Assembly: GCF_901000735.1 (NCBI RefSeq)
Contig: NC_081550.1
Span: 10,124,716-10,188,715 of the forward strand
From: Corylus avellana
Lineage: Eukaryota > Streptophyta > Magnoliopsida > Fagales > Betulaceae
DNA length: 64,000 nt
Direction: 5' to 3'
In this document: one piece after another, positions 1 through 13,525 of the stretch
Layout of the letters: every line of letters begins with the position of its first letter
Numbering within the stretch: the stretch's first letter is position 1
Made by a program: the position numbers and the translations under genes
The notes under the pieces: model-generated
What the model was told of the DNA's origin: nothing
The model's input: the letters and a program-made list of their open reading frames with translations, nothing else
Databases searched by the model: none

Positions 1-68
1 TATTTTGAACTAAGCTGTAATTTTTTCATAATTAAGAATACTGGGAACTTTGTTTTCTTCTTTTGCAG

Positions 69-1497
69 AAGGTGTTCAACCTATTGGTTGGGCTACACGA
101 ATGAATATTGCCATTGGTGTTGCACGAGGGCTGTCCTTCTTACACAGCTTAGATGCCAATGTAATCTACCGTGATCTAAAGGCTTCCAACATTCTACTCG
201 ATTCGGTATGCTGAAATGCTGAAAGTTCTGATTTGCAGATCAGAAGTTCTACTACTATATCTGCATAGTAAGTTCTTATTCCTGACTCAGTAGCGTATTT
301 TGTAGGATTTCAACGCAAAGCTTTCAGATTTTGGCTTAGCAAGGGATGGGCCAACTGGAGATAATACTCATGTTTCAACCAGAGTAGTGGGAACTCAGGG
401 ATATGCTGCCCCTGAATATGTAGCTACAGGTAGGCTTTACCTTTCTGTTAATCATTCAATTGGTTTGACGTTATCAATACGTTATATTTTGGAGAGAGAG
501 AGAGAGAGAGAGAGAAATTTTTTTAACACACTTGCAAACCAGGAAGAACAAAAGCAGAAAGAAACCAGGAAATGAAACCAAGGGAATGCAGAGAACCATA
601 TGTAGTTATCAATATGAACCCCCTCTAACCTTGGGATTAGAATACTCAAATCTTTGCTCAGGCAGTTATCAATATGTAGTTTAAAGGAGCCAGCTAGCTG
701 GCTATATTTTCCACGCCTTACCTGCCTTATGTTTGTTTTCCCTACACATTATCTTCTTATCTTATGTACAGTACTGCACAAAGCATCACTTCCTATTCAT
801 CCTTTCTCTGCTTGTGCTCTTTATACAGTTTGAGAAAATTTCCCCATCTAGTGGTTTGTAAAGCTTGTAGGAAACTTATCCAAACCTCCATTCTGTGTAG
901 GATTAAACCTATTACCCTTTCACTGCTTTCTTGCTTTATATATATTTTATTAAAAAACAAGATGAAAAGGAACCATTTCAGTCATGATAAAGTGTCTTCT
1001 CTCTATTTTTGTTGTTTTTTGTTTTTTTTTTTCACTATTTCTTTTTTCTTCTCTCAAGGAATAGAGGAAGGGAAGTTAACATATCTCTCCTTTTGATAAA
1101 CTGGTTAAACAAAACAGGTCACTTGACACCAAAGAGTGATGTGTACAGCTTCGGCGTCGTTTTATTAGAGTTATTATCAGGAAGACGGGCAATGGCTGAT
1201 GATAGAGTTGGGTTTGTGGAGGAAACCCTGGTGGATTGGGCAAAGCCATTTTTGAGTGACAGCAAACGAGTGTTGAGGATTATGGATACCAGGTTGGGAG
1301 GTCAATATTCCAAGAAAGGAGCCCAGGCTGCAGCTGCAATTGCAGTACAATGCCTTCACACAGATCCCAAGAACAGGCCTCCCATGGTTAATATTCTAGC
1401 CGCCTTAGAACGGCTCCCCACATCAAATATTGTTCCCAGAACCACCCAAGCTTCCGTGGACCATCATAGGGTCAAGCATTTGTCTAACTCCCGCTAG
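69..1497 (+). CDS. Receptor-like cytoplasmic kinase, RLCK VII/PBL type (3' part of gene)
   Basis: Three exons join in frame: 69-205, 306-429 and 1118-1497, each with GT/AG borders and ending in TAG. The 5' part lies left of the window. The first exon encodes the catalytic loop [12 protein letters not shown]; the Tyr in place of the usual His is normal for RLCK VII. The second holds DFG in [13 protein letters not shown] and the activation segment up to AAPEYVATG. The third encodes subdomains IX-XI ([30 protein letters not shown]) and a short tail. Family members are membrane-associated, usually acylated Ser/Thr kinases that relay signals from surface receptors in immunity and growth. The N-terminal anchor and ATP-binding lobe cannot be checked here. 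All kinase landmarks present are intact, so this looks functional. Intron 430-1117 carries a GA microsatellite. The family is certain; the PBL member is not. Confidence 0.93.
492..515. repeat. (GA)n microsatellite in kinase intron
   Basis: About twelve perfect GA units lie in the last intron of the RLCK gene. It is a simple repeat with no sign of a role in splicing. Confidence 0.95.
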
Positions 1498-3107
1498 ACG
1501 GCAAATGAATACAGCTCTGTTTGTTAATGTTTTTTGAGAGTATTTTTTTTGTTTTTTTATTTAAAAGAAATGTTCTGATGTGATATAAAAATGAAAATAA
1601 TTTCGTGGGTGATTTGTGTTTTGAGTTGTTTGTTAATTTTTTTTTTTCAAAATAAATAAATAAAGAAAACAAAAAGGAGAAGGAAGTATTATCAAACAAA
1701 GCTACCAAAACAAAATTGTAGAAGACTTGTCCTAGTGGTATCCTATGTTCTACTTGAGAATGGTTGATTGATTTAATATCATCCTATATTCAAATGGAAT
1801 AGGAAGGATCGGATGATATTCATTTCATGATTAGAATTTAAAGTTGATGTATTTAATACTGTATATTATATCAATGTTAACACATCTTTTTTTAAAAAAA
1901 ATTAAATAATGTAACATTATGTACAATATTAGATGCACAGACTTTTAAATCCTGATCTTTAAATAAGTAATTTAAGGCATTAATAGGACAAACAGGTTGA
2001 TGATGACAATGGGCATGCTTGTTGTAACTTGTAAGTGGGTGAAATCTTGTTATCGCTTTAATTAATAAATATGATTTCATATAATGGGAATTTCTAGTCA
2101 AGCAAAACCTCATAACAGGGAATGTGATTTGTTTAACTCAATTTTCAGTCACAATATGGGTGTCTTTAAGGATCTAGCTTTAGGTTCTGTAAAAAATAAT
2201 AAATTAAAATTAAAAAAATTTTAAAAAAGAAAAGGATCTCTCCTTTAAAAAAGGACGGTCAAGATTCAGTAAGGCATTTTTACAAAAACAACCGAATCAA
2301 TCTCTCTTTTGGCCTTGGGACAAACAGCTCAGCTCCAGCTCCAGCTCAACTCTATTCTTCTTGGGTCAGGTATCTTTATGGACCGGATGGGTTGGTAGAT
2401 TGAAGTAGCTATTAACAATTTAAAGGCATATAATTATTGTTAATTTGTCCAGTAAAACTAAAAATTGGAATCTAACCTAAGCTCAAGCTTTAGCTTGTTT
2501 AATCAAATGAGCCTAAGCTCAAGTCGAGCTCAAACTTGTTTAATTAGTATCGAGCCAAGCTCGAACATGTTCCTTAAGCTTGATTCGAGCTCGGACCCAA
2601 GCATATATTTTTTTTTCAAACCGAGCTCGAAGAGCCAATACTTGACTTGATTAGAGCCATAGCCATAATGCATATCAGGAGAATAAATAGCTTCAATGGT
2701 TATGGAGATCCGTGGAGGAAATCCTTAGTCATTAGTTCTACTCCATGTTTTGTTGATGTTGTGCTTTTGCTTATAATTTGTTTCTTTTGTGCTCTTATAG
2801 GATCCATTTCTTGGAATGCTGTGTTAAAAAAATACACAATTTTCTTATCATATCAAATGAAGAGTGATCTGTTTTAGGTATAAAGACAAACATTGGAACT
2901 CTATGGTATCTGTCCATGCTTTCCAACAAAAATAACATGGAAAACAATTGGTAAAGCCATGTCTATCTAATCTATGGAAACAAAAGAAAAAAAGAAAAGA
3001 AAAGGAGAGAAAAGAAAAGAATGGACACATAGAACAACAGAACATTTTGAAAGGTAGCATGAAAATAATTCATCATGGATACAACACTTTAGAGTGGACA
3101 CTGGAAT
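1498..3107. other. Convergent intergenic spacer between RLCK and CIPK3
   Basis: This AT-rich spacer lies between two convergent genes and holds both 3' flanks. I see no credible gene. Around 2462-2640 short motifs of the AAGCTCGAGCT / GAGCTCGAAC kind recur in both orientations, as in decayed hAT-type MITEs, but I could not define termini or a target-site duplication. The short ORFs here lack any recognisable domain. Confidence 0.6.
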
Positions 3108-6100
3108 TTACTTCATTTCTTGCATGTCTTCCTCTGTTTTCCAAACAACATCCTCCAGGCAGGTTGATAGGTTTTTATAAAACTGCACATGGGAGAAAAA
3201 AAAAGCAGCAGTAATTTAAGTATGTGAAAGGCCTCTAGACTTTAACAATAGAGCTGCGGCAATATGGCTGTTTTGCAAATCAGCTTTAGGGTGACAAAAA
3301 TTAACCCTAACCAGGATAAATTGATGTCTTAATGTCACTTAATGACAGCCCTAGCTAATGAGAGAGCCTACTTTAGTTGGGGCAAATCTCTGTTTCTCCC
3401 CCCTCATGACTTAGCAACCACCATATGCTAACGGAATAATAGATGATCGTCGCTTTGAAAGGAGGAGAAATGAAAAATGGCATTTGCCTTAGGGCCAAAT
3501 GGCACTTCCACTCTCCATGAGAAATGGGGTGGTCGTTGAAATTTCGGCTTCAACCCTCAGAAAGGAGAAAGGAAGCGGGAAAAATGGAAATTTGGTAGAC
3601 AAATGGAAAGCAAAAGATGATAACAAACCTTATGAAACTCCAAAGTGTCCCCTTTCGCTTTCCGCACTTCAACCATATGAAGTGAAGGTGCCACTTGAAA
3701 TATCTGATTAAAATATAAGAATATGTAAAAATGGTACAGAATATATAATAATTCCAGCAAATCAGTACCAATACAACTTGATTGTCATGTACCTCTGTGG
3801 CAACATTAAGGTTTCCCTTTCTTCCAGCTTTCATATTTTCAAGCCTCATCTAAGGGATTCAGTAAGATACCAATCATAAGATACCAATAAATGTCACCCA
3901 AAAAGAATATCAGAAAACAAATTAACTGAAAAAATAAAAGTAGTACAATCCCTGTGACATAAATGCTAGTTCTAAGTTATGTTAGTTGACTGCATTTTTC
4001 TCACCTTGTAGTTTTTCTTGTGTACGTCAAAACCAAGAGGCTTTGCAGCTTCTTCAATCTTATTGATGATCTCATTGGCAGGACATTTAGATGTGAACCT
4101 TGTTTCTCTCTTGAATCCCTGCATCCATGGCATCGTGACAAAACCCCAACATAAATAAGCCACAATATTTTATATTAAAACTTTAAAGATGTCTAAATTA
4201 TTTCCCCATAACTAGATACATGGTCTGCTTACAAGGAAACAGTTATCTGTTAGATAGTGGGCACAAAGCCATAGCAAGTAGAAACCTCCTTCGGTCTATA
4301 TTACAATATATAGCATTACAGATAAACAACTTTTTCAATTAAAAAAGGCTTGATATTTTCAAAATTGATACTTTCCACGGATAATGCATTTGCAGGATCA
4401 CATATTGAATCATAGCAGAGTTTCTCAGCAAGATTTCCAAAACTCCTAAAATAAATATAACAAAGAAAAAACCAAAAACATAATTGATTTGACTTTAGAG
4501 ATGAATATCAGGCCAAACCAAATGAAAATTCACCAATCACCAAGATTTTTTTATGACTAATTAAGACAGATTAGTGTCTAGATCTAGTGAACCTTCTTGG
4601 CTCACTTCATTGTTTGTGACAAATCCCTTTCACTGTATATTTTAGACTCCCTTCCCAATTTGTTTTGTAAAGTGATCCTCCTTTAAGTACTACTAGGCCC
4701 TGCTTAAACAAGAATAAATGAATAGAGCAAGAATAAAATAATAAATTAATAGAGCATGTTTATTATATTTCATATTCATATACTTATCAAAGAAAAAAAG
4801 AAAATATTTTTCATAAACCACAAATTTTCCCCAATCCAGGAGAAAACCAGCAGGCGATCATCGCATAAAGGAAGATATTAATTTCATGGCAATACAGAAA
4901 GAAAGCCTTTCAATATATGAACCTGTTCTATATCAAACAAATTCGAAAGGTTTAGCCCTTTTGACATTGAAATTAGCTCAAATGCATTCATAGCTACTGG
5001 CTGTTCTTCCCTCTTCTCAGTCACATGGTGCTCCTGTAATAATACCAAAAACAAACACTTTGTAAGACATACTTATGAACAACAATGCAGCACTTTCTTT
5101 AAAGATCAATACTATAACTTCAGTAACACTCATCTGGAGCATACTTCGGAATCTTTAAAGACAGCTTCTACATCATCCAAATTTGTATCCTCCTTTTCCA
5201 CGAACATAGGGGGCTTAAAGTCTTTCTTAAACCATTCATCTTCCAAAATTTCAGGTATGGTAATCCGCTGCCATAGATTGCAGTAAATCAGAGACACAGA
5301 TCATTTATTACCTTTAAAAACAAAACATTTAATAGATTTGGATTAATGGTATATCCATGTTTGCATATTTTTATTTTTATTTTTATTTTTATGGGGAGCC
5401 TGGAATCAGCTGCTCATGGTTCCAAAGGTCAAACTGACCAAATGCAATATAGTATTCTTTTTTTCTTCTTTGTTTTCCAAATTACACCCTACCCAACATT
5501 ACAAAAAAAGAAAGAAACAAAGCATAAACAATAACACTAGGGTTGACTCAATACTACACTACATCAACAAAACATGAAAATAGAGCTAATGACAAATGAT
5601 CTCCTCTACGACTCCCAATGACCTTTGAAGCCATCTATCGCCTAAGATAGGTTATGGCCATGAAGCATATTAATTTTATCTCTAACACAGAACACAATAT
5701 CCTGAATTACATTTCACAAAGGTCGAGACTGTTGGTGATGGATCCTTGCATTCCTTTCTCTCTATATAAATTATACCGCAGAAGCAAACATCACTTTGGA
5801 AATACAATATAGTCAAAGAACCAAGTTCATGCATATGCAATTGGAGCAAGGGTTTGGCTGAGGTAATGCATGGTCACTACCTAGACAATCTTATAAGTTA
5901 CAAATACAAGAGGAAAAAAAAAACCAACTCTTTTCACCTGTCAAGCATTAACTTTTCACATATTCTTATGATGCCTTTTGGAATTTTAGAAGGAAAAATA
6001 GAGAAAATGAGAAGATGAAGTAGATAGAATAAAACATTTACATTCTTAATTTGCAGATTTCTTGGTTTGAATCCCCACATGTTGTGCCTACTAAAAGGAA

Positions 6101-7069
6101 AGGATAAAAGAAAGTATAATACATGGAGAAAGAAGAATTAAGTGAAACAACACAAGACATAGTGCCTTTCCTGTACACAAACTACAATTGCAAGGCACTA
6201 TGACAGAACATGTGTCCTAATTTCATTTCTCATCTTGCTTGCTTGCATATACTAATCAATGAAACTCTCGCGACAGCCACCCAGACTAGCTTATGGTAAG
6301 TATTAAGTAGCTGAAAAGAAATATCTAATGCCTTGACAGCCTATATAATTCAAATCTCTTGAGAATATCATAAAGCGTCCTAACAATGGGGAATATTAGG
6401 ACAAAAAATGTAAGAGAGAACTTGTGCATCTTAAATTAATACATGATTTGAGTCTATATTTATAAGATACAAAGGACACAAACTCATCAAGTTAATGCCA
6501 CTGAAAACTGTTGCTTACTTTCATAGGGTTGGGATCCAAGATTTTAGCTATCAATGTCATTGCACCCAAAGAGAGCCAAGGGGGGCAAGTAAATTCAGCA
6601 GCCGAAATCTGCAAACAGAGAAAGTGGATAATATGTAGAATATGAAGAACAATAGGAGGATTATGCAGTAGAATTTATAAAATGCTCACTTTTTTATACA
6701 GGTTCATAAGATTAGAATCATCAAAAGGCAAGTAACCTGCAAGCAATACAAAGAGTATCACTCCACATGACCACAAGTCTGCAGTTGCCCCATCATAGCC
6801 TCTGTCGTTAAGGACCTAGACGGCAATATCATATATTGTTAAAGACCTAAGCACCAGAGGGGGAGAAGCAGGTATATGATGTGGAAAAATATATGCATGC
6901 TATGAAACAGTCCGAACCTCAGGAGCAACATAATTTGGTGTTCCACAGGTAGTGTGAAGCAGGCCATCATCCTGCAAATTTAACGCATGGTAAGAAAAGC
7001 AAGATTTTGAGTAAATTAAAGGAATGGGTGTGTCCAAAGCGTATAATGGATGGAAGTCCTGAGAGGGAC

Positions 7070-7106
<37 letters not shown>

Positions 7107-10100
7107 AAAAGGCAATACAGTCAGTATATATAGTAGTAAATTGAAACCTTGGAAATACAACCAAAAATTAGATCTTACCATTATTCTATTTCACAGATCA
7201 ATTTTTTTTTTCCTGAGCTATTTCACAGATCAGTTACAAGTTAATCCAACACCGGCAACTTGTACAGCACCCTTTTTTTTTTTTTTTTTTTGGATAAGGT
7301 GATATTTGTATTATCCAAAAGAATGGTAAAAAAGATATACGGCAAAGTTCATACACGCAATAGGGCAAAAGCCCTAATGCTCTCAGCAACCTACTTCCTC
7401 AAAGAGAAGAAACTAGAAATCAAGAATCAAACTCTCACAATTTGAGAGGATATGATTGTACTCTCACAAATGTTTTTGTCCTAGCTATCTTCATATCATG
7501 AACTTTCACCCTAAGAGCTTCAGATTCTCCTCTGTTGCCCCATTTGCCGTTGCTATGGGATTAGTAGACGGACCTACCTCATCTTCTTCTTAATCCTCCC
7601 CATCATTACACCAATTCTCTCCCTGGAAAAATCTTTACACATCAAATTTCTTCGTTGTATTAAGGTGTAAATTTTGCTTCTTAGTCCTTATCCAAAAGCT
7701 TCAAAATCATCTGGCCCATATTCTAATAAGCTAGCATTTGTTCAATGAACGTTATCTTTGAATACCATTCAGCACACTTCTCCATTGCAGAATGTACTAG
7801 CAGTAAAATATCTTTAACCCATCACATTGTACTATATGTATGCTATTATAGTACAATAAACACTATAAATACATCACTTACAGTAATCAAGTCAATAGAA
7901 CAAAGACGTAACCCTATTGGATATTATAATGGTAGGGTTAGGCCTCTAAGCCGGAACCACCTCAAATCCTTGTCTTCTCTATTTCTCTTCTCTCAATATC
8001 GTTCTGCTTATTTTATATTTTAACATGGTACCAAAGCTACTTTCTTGTGGCCTCTTTTTGCACATGCTCTTTCCTGCCTCCACCCACACCACCATTCAAA
8101 CCATTTCTCTATTTTACATCAATGGATCAACACTCAAAAGCTTTTCTGGAAAATCATCGAAAAATTAGCCTACAAAATCACCACACACGCTCTCACATGC
8201 CCCTTGTCCACATCAAACGCACTCCATGTGCCACCTCCACAACCAGAACTAAAAATAAATTATGGGGATCCAATGTAGATTATCTTTTATATTATTGTAG
8301 AAATTTAATTTTAGTTCTGCCACTAGAAATGGATAGAGTTATAATAAATTCGTTTCTTGTCATGCTTGCTTTTGAAACCTGACTAGTATTTTAGCATTTA
8401 ATTGAAGATTTCATGGGGAAAATTGCGAATTTCGTAAGGTTTCTTTGTACATGGAAAAAACCCATTCTGCTGATCATTAGGTTGTAATTCAAAGAGTTGT
8501 ATATTTTGGCTGAAGATGAGATTTATGGAGTTATAGAAGCTTTGAGAAGTTGGGAAAGAGATTTTTTTTTGTTTTTTTCCCTAACCTACTAATTGTGCTT
8601 GTATTATTTACAAAAGAATCATACTTATGTTCTTAAGACATGTTTTGGACTTGTCAGACTAAATTTAGGGCAAATGTTTTATTCAAGCCTACATAGAGAT
8701 ATGCATACATACAGAAGTTTAGTTTGAGAAGGTGACTACATCGATGGAATGGAGTGTGAATTTGTTTAAGTTGGAGGGAGTTTGTGATTAAGAATGTTAC
8801 ATCAACTGTCAAGGAAAACTATGTCAAACACTTATTCACAAGTGAAATTCTTTGCTTTTCCATTGAGCTTTAGTCTTTTTTAGACTCAAGTTTTTCCTTG
8901 CCAAGGTACATTATGCAATGGAATAATGTGCTAAATGATAGGTACATGTTAAAATTGTTGGGATCCAACGTTGATTATCTTTTATATTATTCTAGAAATT
9001 TGATTTAATATAAAATTATTAATATTATAAAATATAAAATTGGTTACTTGGATGAGACGATAAGAAAATATAATTTATAATTTTTACTCAGGCTGGAATC
9101 TTCCAATAGAAAAACCATGCGCATGGGAATGGAGTATACTGATCCTTTGTTAGTTACACCTTTGATTGATTAACTACGTAAAAATATCTAGATTTTCTTT
9201 TTGTTGCTTTTGGCCAAAGTAAAAATCTAGTTAACTATGTGGAACTGAAAAGAGGAAAGTTGAACTTGGAACTAAATGCAGATGATATAGAATAACGAGG
9301 ATGGCCATCCATTAAAAAAGAATTTCAGTTCTTATTGCAATACACCCATGCTCATTTCTTCACGGTTCATCACTGCCCAATAACTTTGATGTGGCTACAT
9401 ATAAATCTTTCACTTCAAAATCTCAATTAACATGATCAAATTTCCCTGGAAGCTGTCAATATTTTATAAAACCAAGTATGCCATGAAACCTTTTAAGCAT
9501 GCCAAAACAACAAATTTCATGGAATATTCAATTTTAATACCAGGACTCTCCTTACTACTACTTTGTTTTCCAAGAAGGTAAGATCATTAAAAAGGGGGGG
9601 CTTTGAACTAAAATTTTTCTTTTTTTACGATTCGCTTTTAGGGGTTATTTTATTGGGGTTTTTACTAAAGGCCATCATACTATTCCCAAATAAGATGACT
9701 AGGTAATAGATCACTTCTTCCAAAGCATGCCCTGTTCCTTCCACCGGCAACAATTCAATTAGTTCTCCGAGCAAAAAACTATTACACATTATATCTTCTA
9801 AACCCAATACTTTTGATGTTAATTGACGCACAATAATTTCTATTTATAGATTATGAATCTGCACCAGATCAATAAATGTTTTGGATCTTATTAACCAAAT
9901 ATATTTGGATATATTATCTAAATTATTACCTTCGGATATAATACATCAAAATGGAAATAATTCCGTGAATTCGTATGAATTTGTGACAAATACAATTTTT
10001 TCATTGAATATAGCTTATATCAGATTATTTACAGTGTCAAATATATATAAGCTTGCTATTAGAGCTTTTATGTGTTCCTAATTACTAACACAAACTACAC

Positions 10101-12411
10101 TACATGCCATAAATTTTTTTTTTTAAAAAAAAAGATTGTATATCTTTAGATGCCCTATCAACATTAAACACTTCAAATCCAACCAATTTCCCCTTGTTAA
10201 AAATATTATAAAAAAAATTCACAGAAATTTAAGGATGAGAAATACTTGTAAGATAACTAGATAAGCAAAATCCTGAAAAGTTTCCACATCTATCATAGCA
10301 CAGCCAAGAAAAATTTGCCTTTATCTTCCTTATTGATACACATTTAATGATAACACTATACTTCAATGCTGATCATAAAAATGGCAAGACACTTAACAGT
10401 AACAAGATCAATTGATAATTGAAGATAAATAACCAAGGAAACGTTCAGAAGACATAGGATTATATTACCCTCACTTGTTGGGACAGTGCACTTAATCCAA
10501 AATCAGAAACTTTGAGGTTTCCACTAGCATCTAACAGCAAATTTTCAGGCTGCAAGAAAAATCCATTAAATTGAAAGATGAAAAAAAAAAAAAAAAAAAA
10601 AAAATCTTTCCTGCAAATTAACTGATATTCTTCTAGCAGAGGGAGTTAGAAAGGTTATGGACCTTCAGGTCTCTATGATAAACACCCCTGCTATGGCAAT
10701 AATCAACAGCATTAATAAGCTGCTGGAAATATCCGCGTGCTTCATCTTCTCTCATCCGTCCATTGTTTACCTTCACATTTAAAATATAAATTAGAAATTA
10801 TAGACTCTTTTCCAACTATAGCACGGCTCAAACTGATAAGTTAAATATCTAAGTGCATGAACAAGGGAGCAGCAAAGCATCATGTATAACATGCATGTTA
10901 AACGAATGGGAATGGTGAAACTGCCTAATGTATATTTTTTTTTCTAGTGGATGTATTGGACACCTTAAAACTGATAGATAAACTATTGTATAGAAGTAGA
11001 CCAACAGAAAACTTGACAACTCACAATCTTATCAAAAAGTTCTCCCCCGGTAACAAACTCCATAACAATGAATATCTTTGTCTTGCTCCCCATTACCTGA
11101 AAAATAAATAAAATAATTCAGAAAATGTGCAGAATAAGGGAAGGAACTTAACGTTTAAATAATTAGCTGTTTTTACACACTGTGTTCTTTTTAAATAAGT
11201 TCCTTGGACACACTGCTATTCCTGTTAAATCCACATGAGGACTGGACACAGACCACTGCCTTATCTCGTGCCATGTCAACTCTATGCTATGACCACCACA
11301 TTGCTGCGGTAGAATTGCCCAAAAGCCATTGTTGAAATGTCTATTTTCTCTTTTCACAATAGATATGTGGTAAGAGAATGGCAAATACATGAGAGAGAGA
11401 GAGAGAGTGACAAAAATAGATTCAGCTTTGCCCAAAAAAGCATCTTTGCTTTTGAAAAAAAAAAAAAAATCATTTTTATGTCAAATCTTGATGGTTTCAG
11501 ACTGTTAAATATACACAAAAACATGAAGGTTGGTAGCATTACTCAATCAGTAAAGATGCTTGTCGAAAGAGAGTGGAGGTGGTTAGCAAAGTAAACATGC
11601 ACTAATAAATTTTATTTCGACCACTTGAAAGTGTTTGCTTTTCTCAACAATCTGGATAATCTATTCACTCGCTTTGATTGGCATAATATGGCGCGAAATG
11701 AGGGAATGGACTGGGATCTCCATTCTTCGTGGATGAGGAGAATACGAAGAAAAAAAAAAAAAAAAAAAAACCCATAGCTCTCAATTTTAGAAACAGAAAA
11801 AAAAAAAAGGGGGGTGTACTGTGCGATGTTAATCAAAACTCACCCTTCAGCTCAAAACTTAAGTTAATTATCGTAATTAATTTCTGCTGATATCTTCAAA
11901 AACAATGAGTGTATTCTCTGCATAATTAATCACTTTTTCTTTTGTACAGCATTTAAGAATATTGTAGTACAATTGAAAGATTCAGACAAAATATAAAATA
12001 CGAGAGAAAACCTCGTATAATCGAACGACATTCGGATGCTTTATTAACTTCATTGTTGCTACTTCCCGCTTGATCTGCAAAAGTATACAAAGAAAAAATA
12101 TTCATAACCTCTCCTATCACCACGAAATAATTAGGAGCAACAAAAAACTGCAGCCCAAATTAAATTCTCGAAAGAACGAACGAATACGAGACAAAAAGTA
12201 ATTCACAAGCACTAGCAGTGAAGAAGAATGTTAGAGAGACCTGCTCAGCCATCTTGTGCTTGAGAACCTTCTCTTTGTCAAGGATCTTAAGAGCCACGGG
12301 TTCCCCAGTCTCAGAATTTCGGGCGAATTTCACTTTGGCGAACGTCCCCTCACCAATTGTTCTTCCCACCTCGTATTTACCCACACGGCGCTTCACTTTA
12401 GGTTGACTCAT
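3108..12411 (-). CDS. CIPK3: CBL-interacting protein kinase, CIPK3-like (complete, 14 coding exons)
   Basis: Exons in order: 12411-12241, 12074-12012, 11096-11025, 10770-10663, 10549-10469, 6971-6918, 6815-6690, 6608-6519, 5267-5145, 5033-4923, 4118-4005, 3849-3793, 3703-3629, 3182-3108. All have GT/AG borders, all are multiples of three, and together they give 439 aa plus TAA. The kinase domain has the glycine loop at residues 20-27, Lys42, HRD with Asp136, DFG with Asp154 and APE at 181-183. The NAF motif that binds calcineurin B-like Ca2+ sensors lies at about 312-314 ([10 protein letters not shown]). A PP2C-interaction-type region follows at about 370-425. CBL-CIPK pairs phosphorylate transporters and stress regulators. 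The N-terminus ([20 protein letters not shown]) and [11 protein letters not shown] match Arabidopsis CIPK3 better than CIPK8, 9, 23 or 24, from memory. The intron between exons 5 and 6 is 3,497 bp and holds repeat remnants. No defect is seen. Confidence 0.95.
7070..7096. repeat. (GA)n microsatellite in CIPK3 intron
   Basis: About thirteen GA units, followed by a few GACA units, lie about 100 bp upstream (in gene sense) of the 54-bp exon 6. On the gene strand this is a pyrimidine-rich (TC)n tract. Confidence 0.9.
7273..7445 (-). mobile_element. Probable LINE/SINE 3' end in CIPK3 intron
   Basis: A run of 19 T at 7273-7291 is followed by TGGATAAGGTGATATTTGT and about 150 bp of non-intron-like sequence. 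It resembles the tail of a poly-A retroelement inserted on the minus strand. I could not find a target-site duplication or a coding domain, so the limits are approximate. A plain poly-T tract is the alternative. Confidence 0.4.
7790..9010 (+). repeat. Possible copia LTR remnants and primer-binding site in CIPK3 intron
   Basis: A CACTATAAATAC TATA-like box (about 7860) is followed by a pyrimidine-rich stretch ending in TTTAACA. Next comes TGGTACCAAAGC (about 8026-8037), which resembles the initiator-Met tRNA primer site (TGGTATCAGAGC) of many copia elements. A direct repeat of about 45 bp beginning near GGGATCCAA recurs at about 8262 and 8960. The second copy is preceded by TGTTGGGATCC (8956), a common copia LTR start. 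These suggest scrambled LTR pieces in the 3.5-kb intron. No pol reading frame is present and no target-site duplication was found. Confidence 0.35.
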
Positions 12412-12670
12412 TCTTCAACAATCACCTTCGTCCAACGCCGGGATTCAGCACAAATCCAAACCAAAAGCCACAAAAGAGATCCGAACAAATTCAAAACCTG
12501 GAAAACCAATCAGTCAGAATCGGGCTGAGCCCTAAAACAGCAGAAAATCTCAAGAATTGAACCCCAAAATAGGAAAAATCATTCCGAAAACCAAGACCAA
12601 ATTCAAAAACTACAGAAACAATTCGGAAAAAAAGCTTCAGGTAGCTTCAACAACCGCCATCACACAACAC

Positions 12671-12725
<55 letters not shown>

Positions 12726-13517
12726 CACACAAGATCAGAACAACTTTTTGTGATTGATTAACCCATTCTGAAAAAGGATTATGGTAGAAATAAATCAGGG
12801 ATAGAGAGAGAAAGAGAGAGGATATACTTGAAGCTTGAGATAAGGAGGAGGAAAACAGCTCGCCTGGCGCTTGATTATGGAAAAGGGGCTCAAATGGGCT
12901 GTGTGCGAGTGACAATTTGATCGTTTTGATACTGTGGATCGCTGCAACCAGACAAAAAACTAGGCGGTAACAGTCATTCACAATGATTATCATGCACAAG
13001 AAGAAGGATGAAAAATAAATAAATAAATAAAATAAATAATACCGTTTAATATATAACTTTACCATATATGTCATATACATGTGCAGTAATTCTAAAAGAA
13101 GGAGAGAGAAAGAGCCAATGTCACACGTCATCCGTCAATATTAATATTAAATAAATAACAAAAAATAGATTCAAAATATAATTACGTTTAATAAAAAGAT
13201 CTAAAAAAAAAATAGAAATTGAAGACCTCCATGACCGTGCATGGAGGTTGGGTCCTACATGGTCATAGCCATGGGTGTGGAGTGTTAGTAGCCACGGTAT
13301 TGTTAGGTGAGACAGCCATGGCCGTGAGGACCCAGTCTCCATTAACAGCACCATAGTGGTCCTCAGGTTTTTTTTTTTTTAAATAGTATAATTGTATTTT
13401 CAATCAATTTTATTATTTGTTTAACCGAAAAGTTGAATAAGGTCTCAAAATCAAAGTGATCTTAAATTTAGCTATTAAATTTATCAATATTTAATTCAAA
13501 ATCATATAAAGTACAGG
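12412..13517. other. CIPK3 5' flank and upstream spacer
   Basis: This holds the 5' leader and likely promoter of CIPK3 (reading leftward), including an (AC)n microsatellite. No other gene is visible. The 164-aa minus-strand ORF here runs through the microsatellite and is not credible. I could not place a TATA box with confidence. Confidence 0.6.
12675..12715. repeat. (AC)n microsatellite in CIPK3 5' region
   Basis: About twenty AC units are followed by a short AT stretch and three more AC units, some 260-320 bp upstream of the CIPK3 start codon. The tract probably lies in the 5' UTR or proximal promoter and is likely length-polymorphic. Confidence 0.95.
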
Positions 13518-13525
13518 GGTGTAAT

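Noticed and set aside
2462..2640. A defined hAT MITE with GAGCTCGA motifs
   Set aside because: The motifs are suggestive, but I found neither paired ends nor a target duplication, so I left it as a note in the spacer.
3108..12411. Calling the CIPK gene CIPK24/SOS2, CIPK8, CIPK9 or CIPK23
   Set aside because: Remembered sequences of those members differ more at the N-terminus, around the NAF motif and in [15 protein letters not shown]3 fits best, though this is from memory.
12637..13131. 164-aa minus-strand frame upstream of CIPK3
   Set aside because: The C-terminal part is the AC microsatellite translated as Cys-Val repeats; the rest is low-complexity and lies over the CIPK3 5' region.
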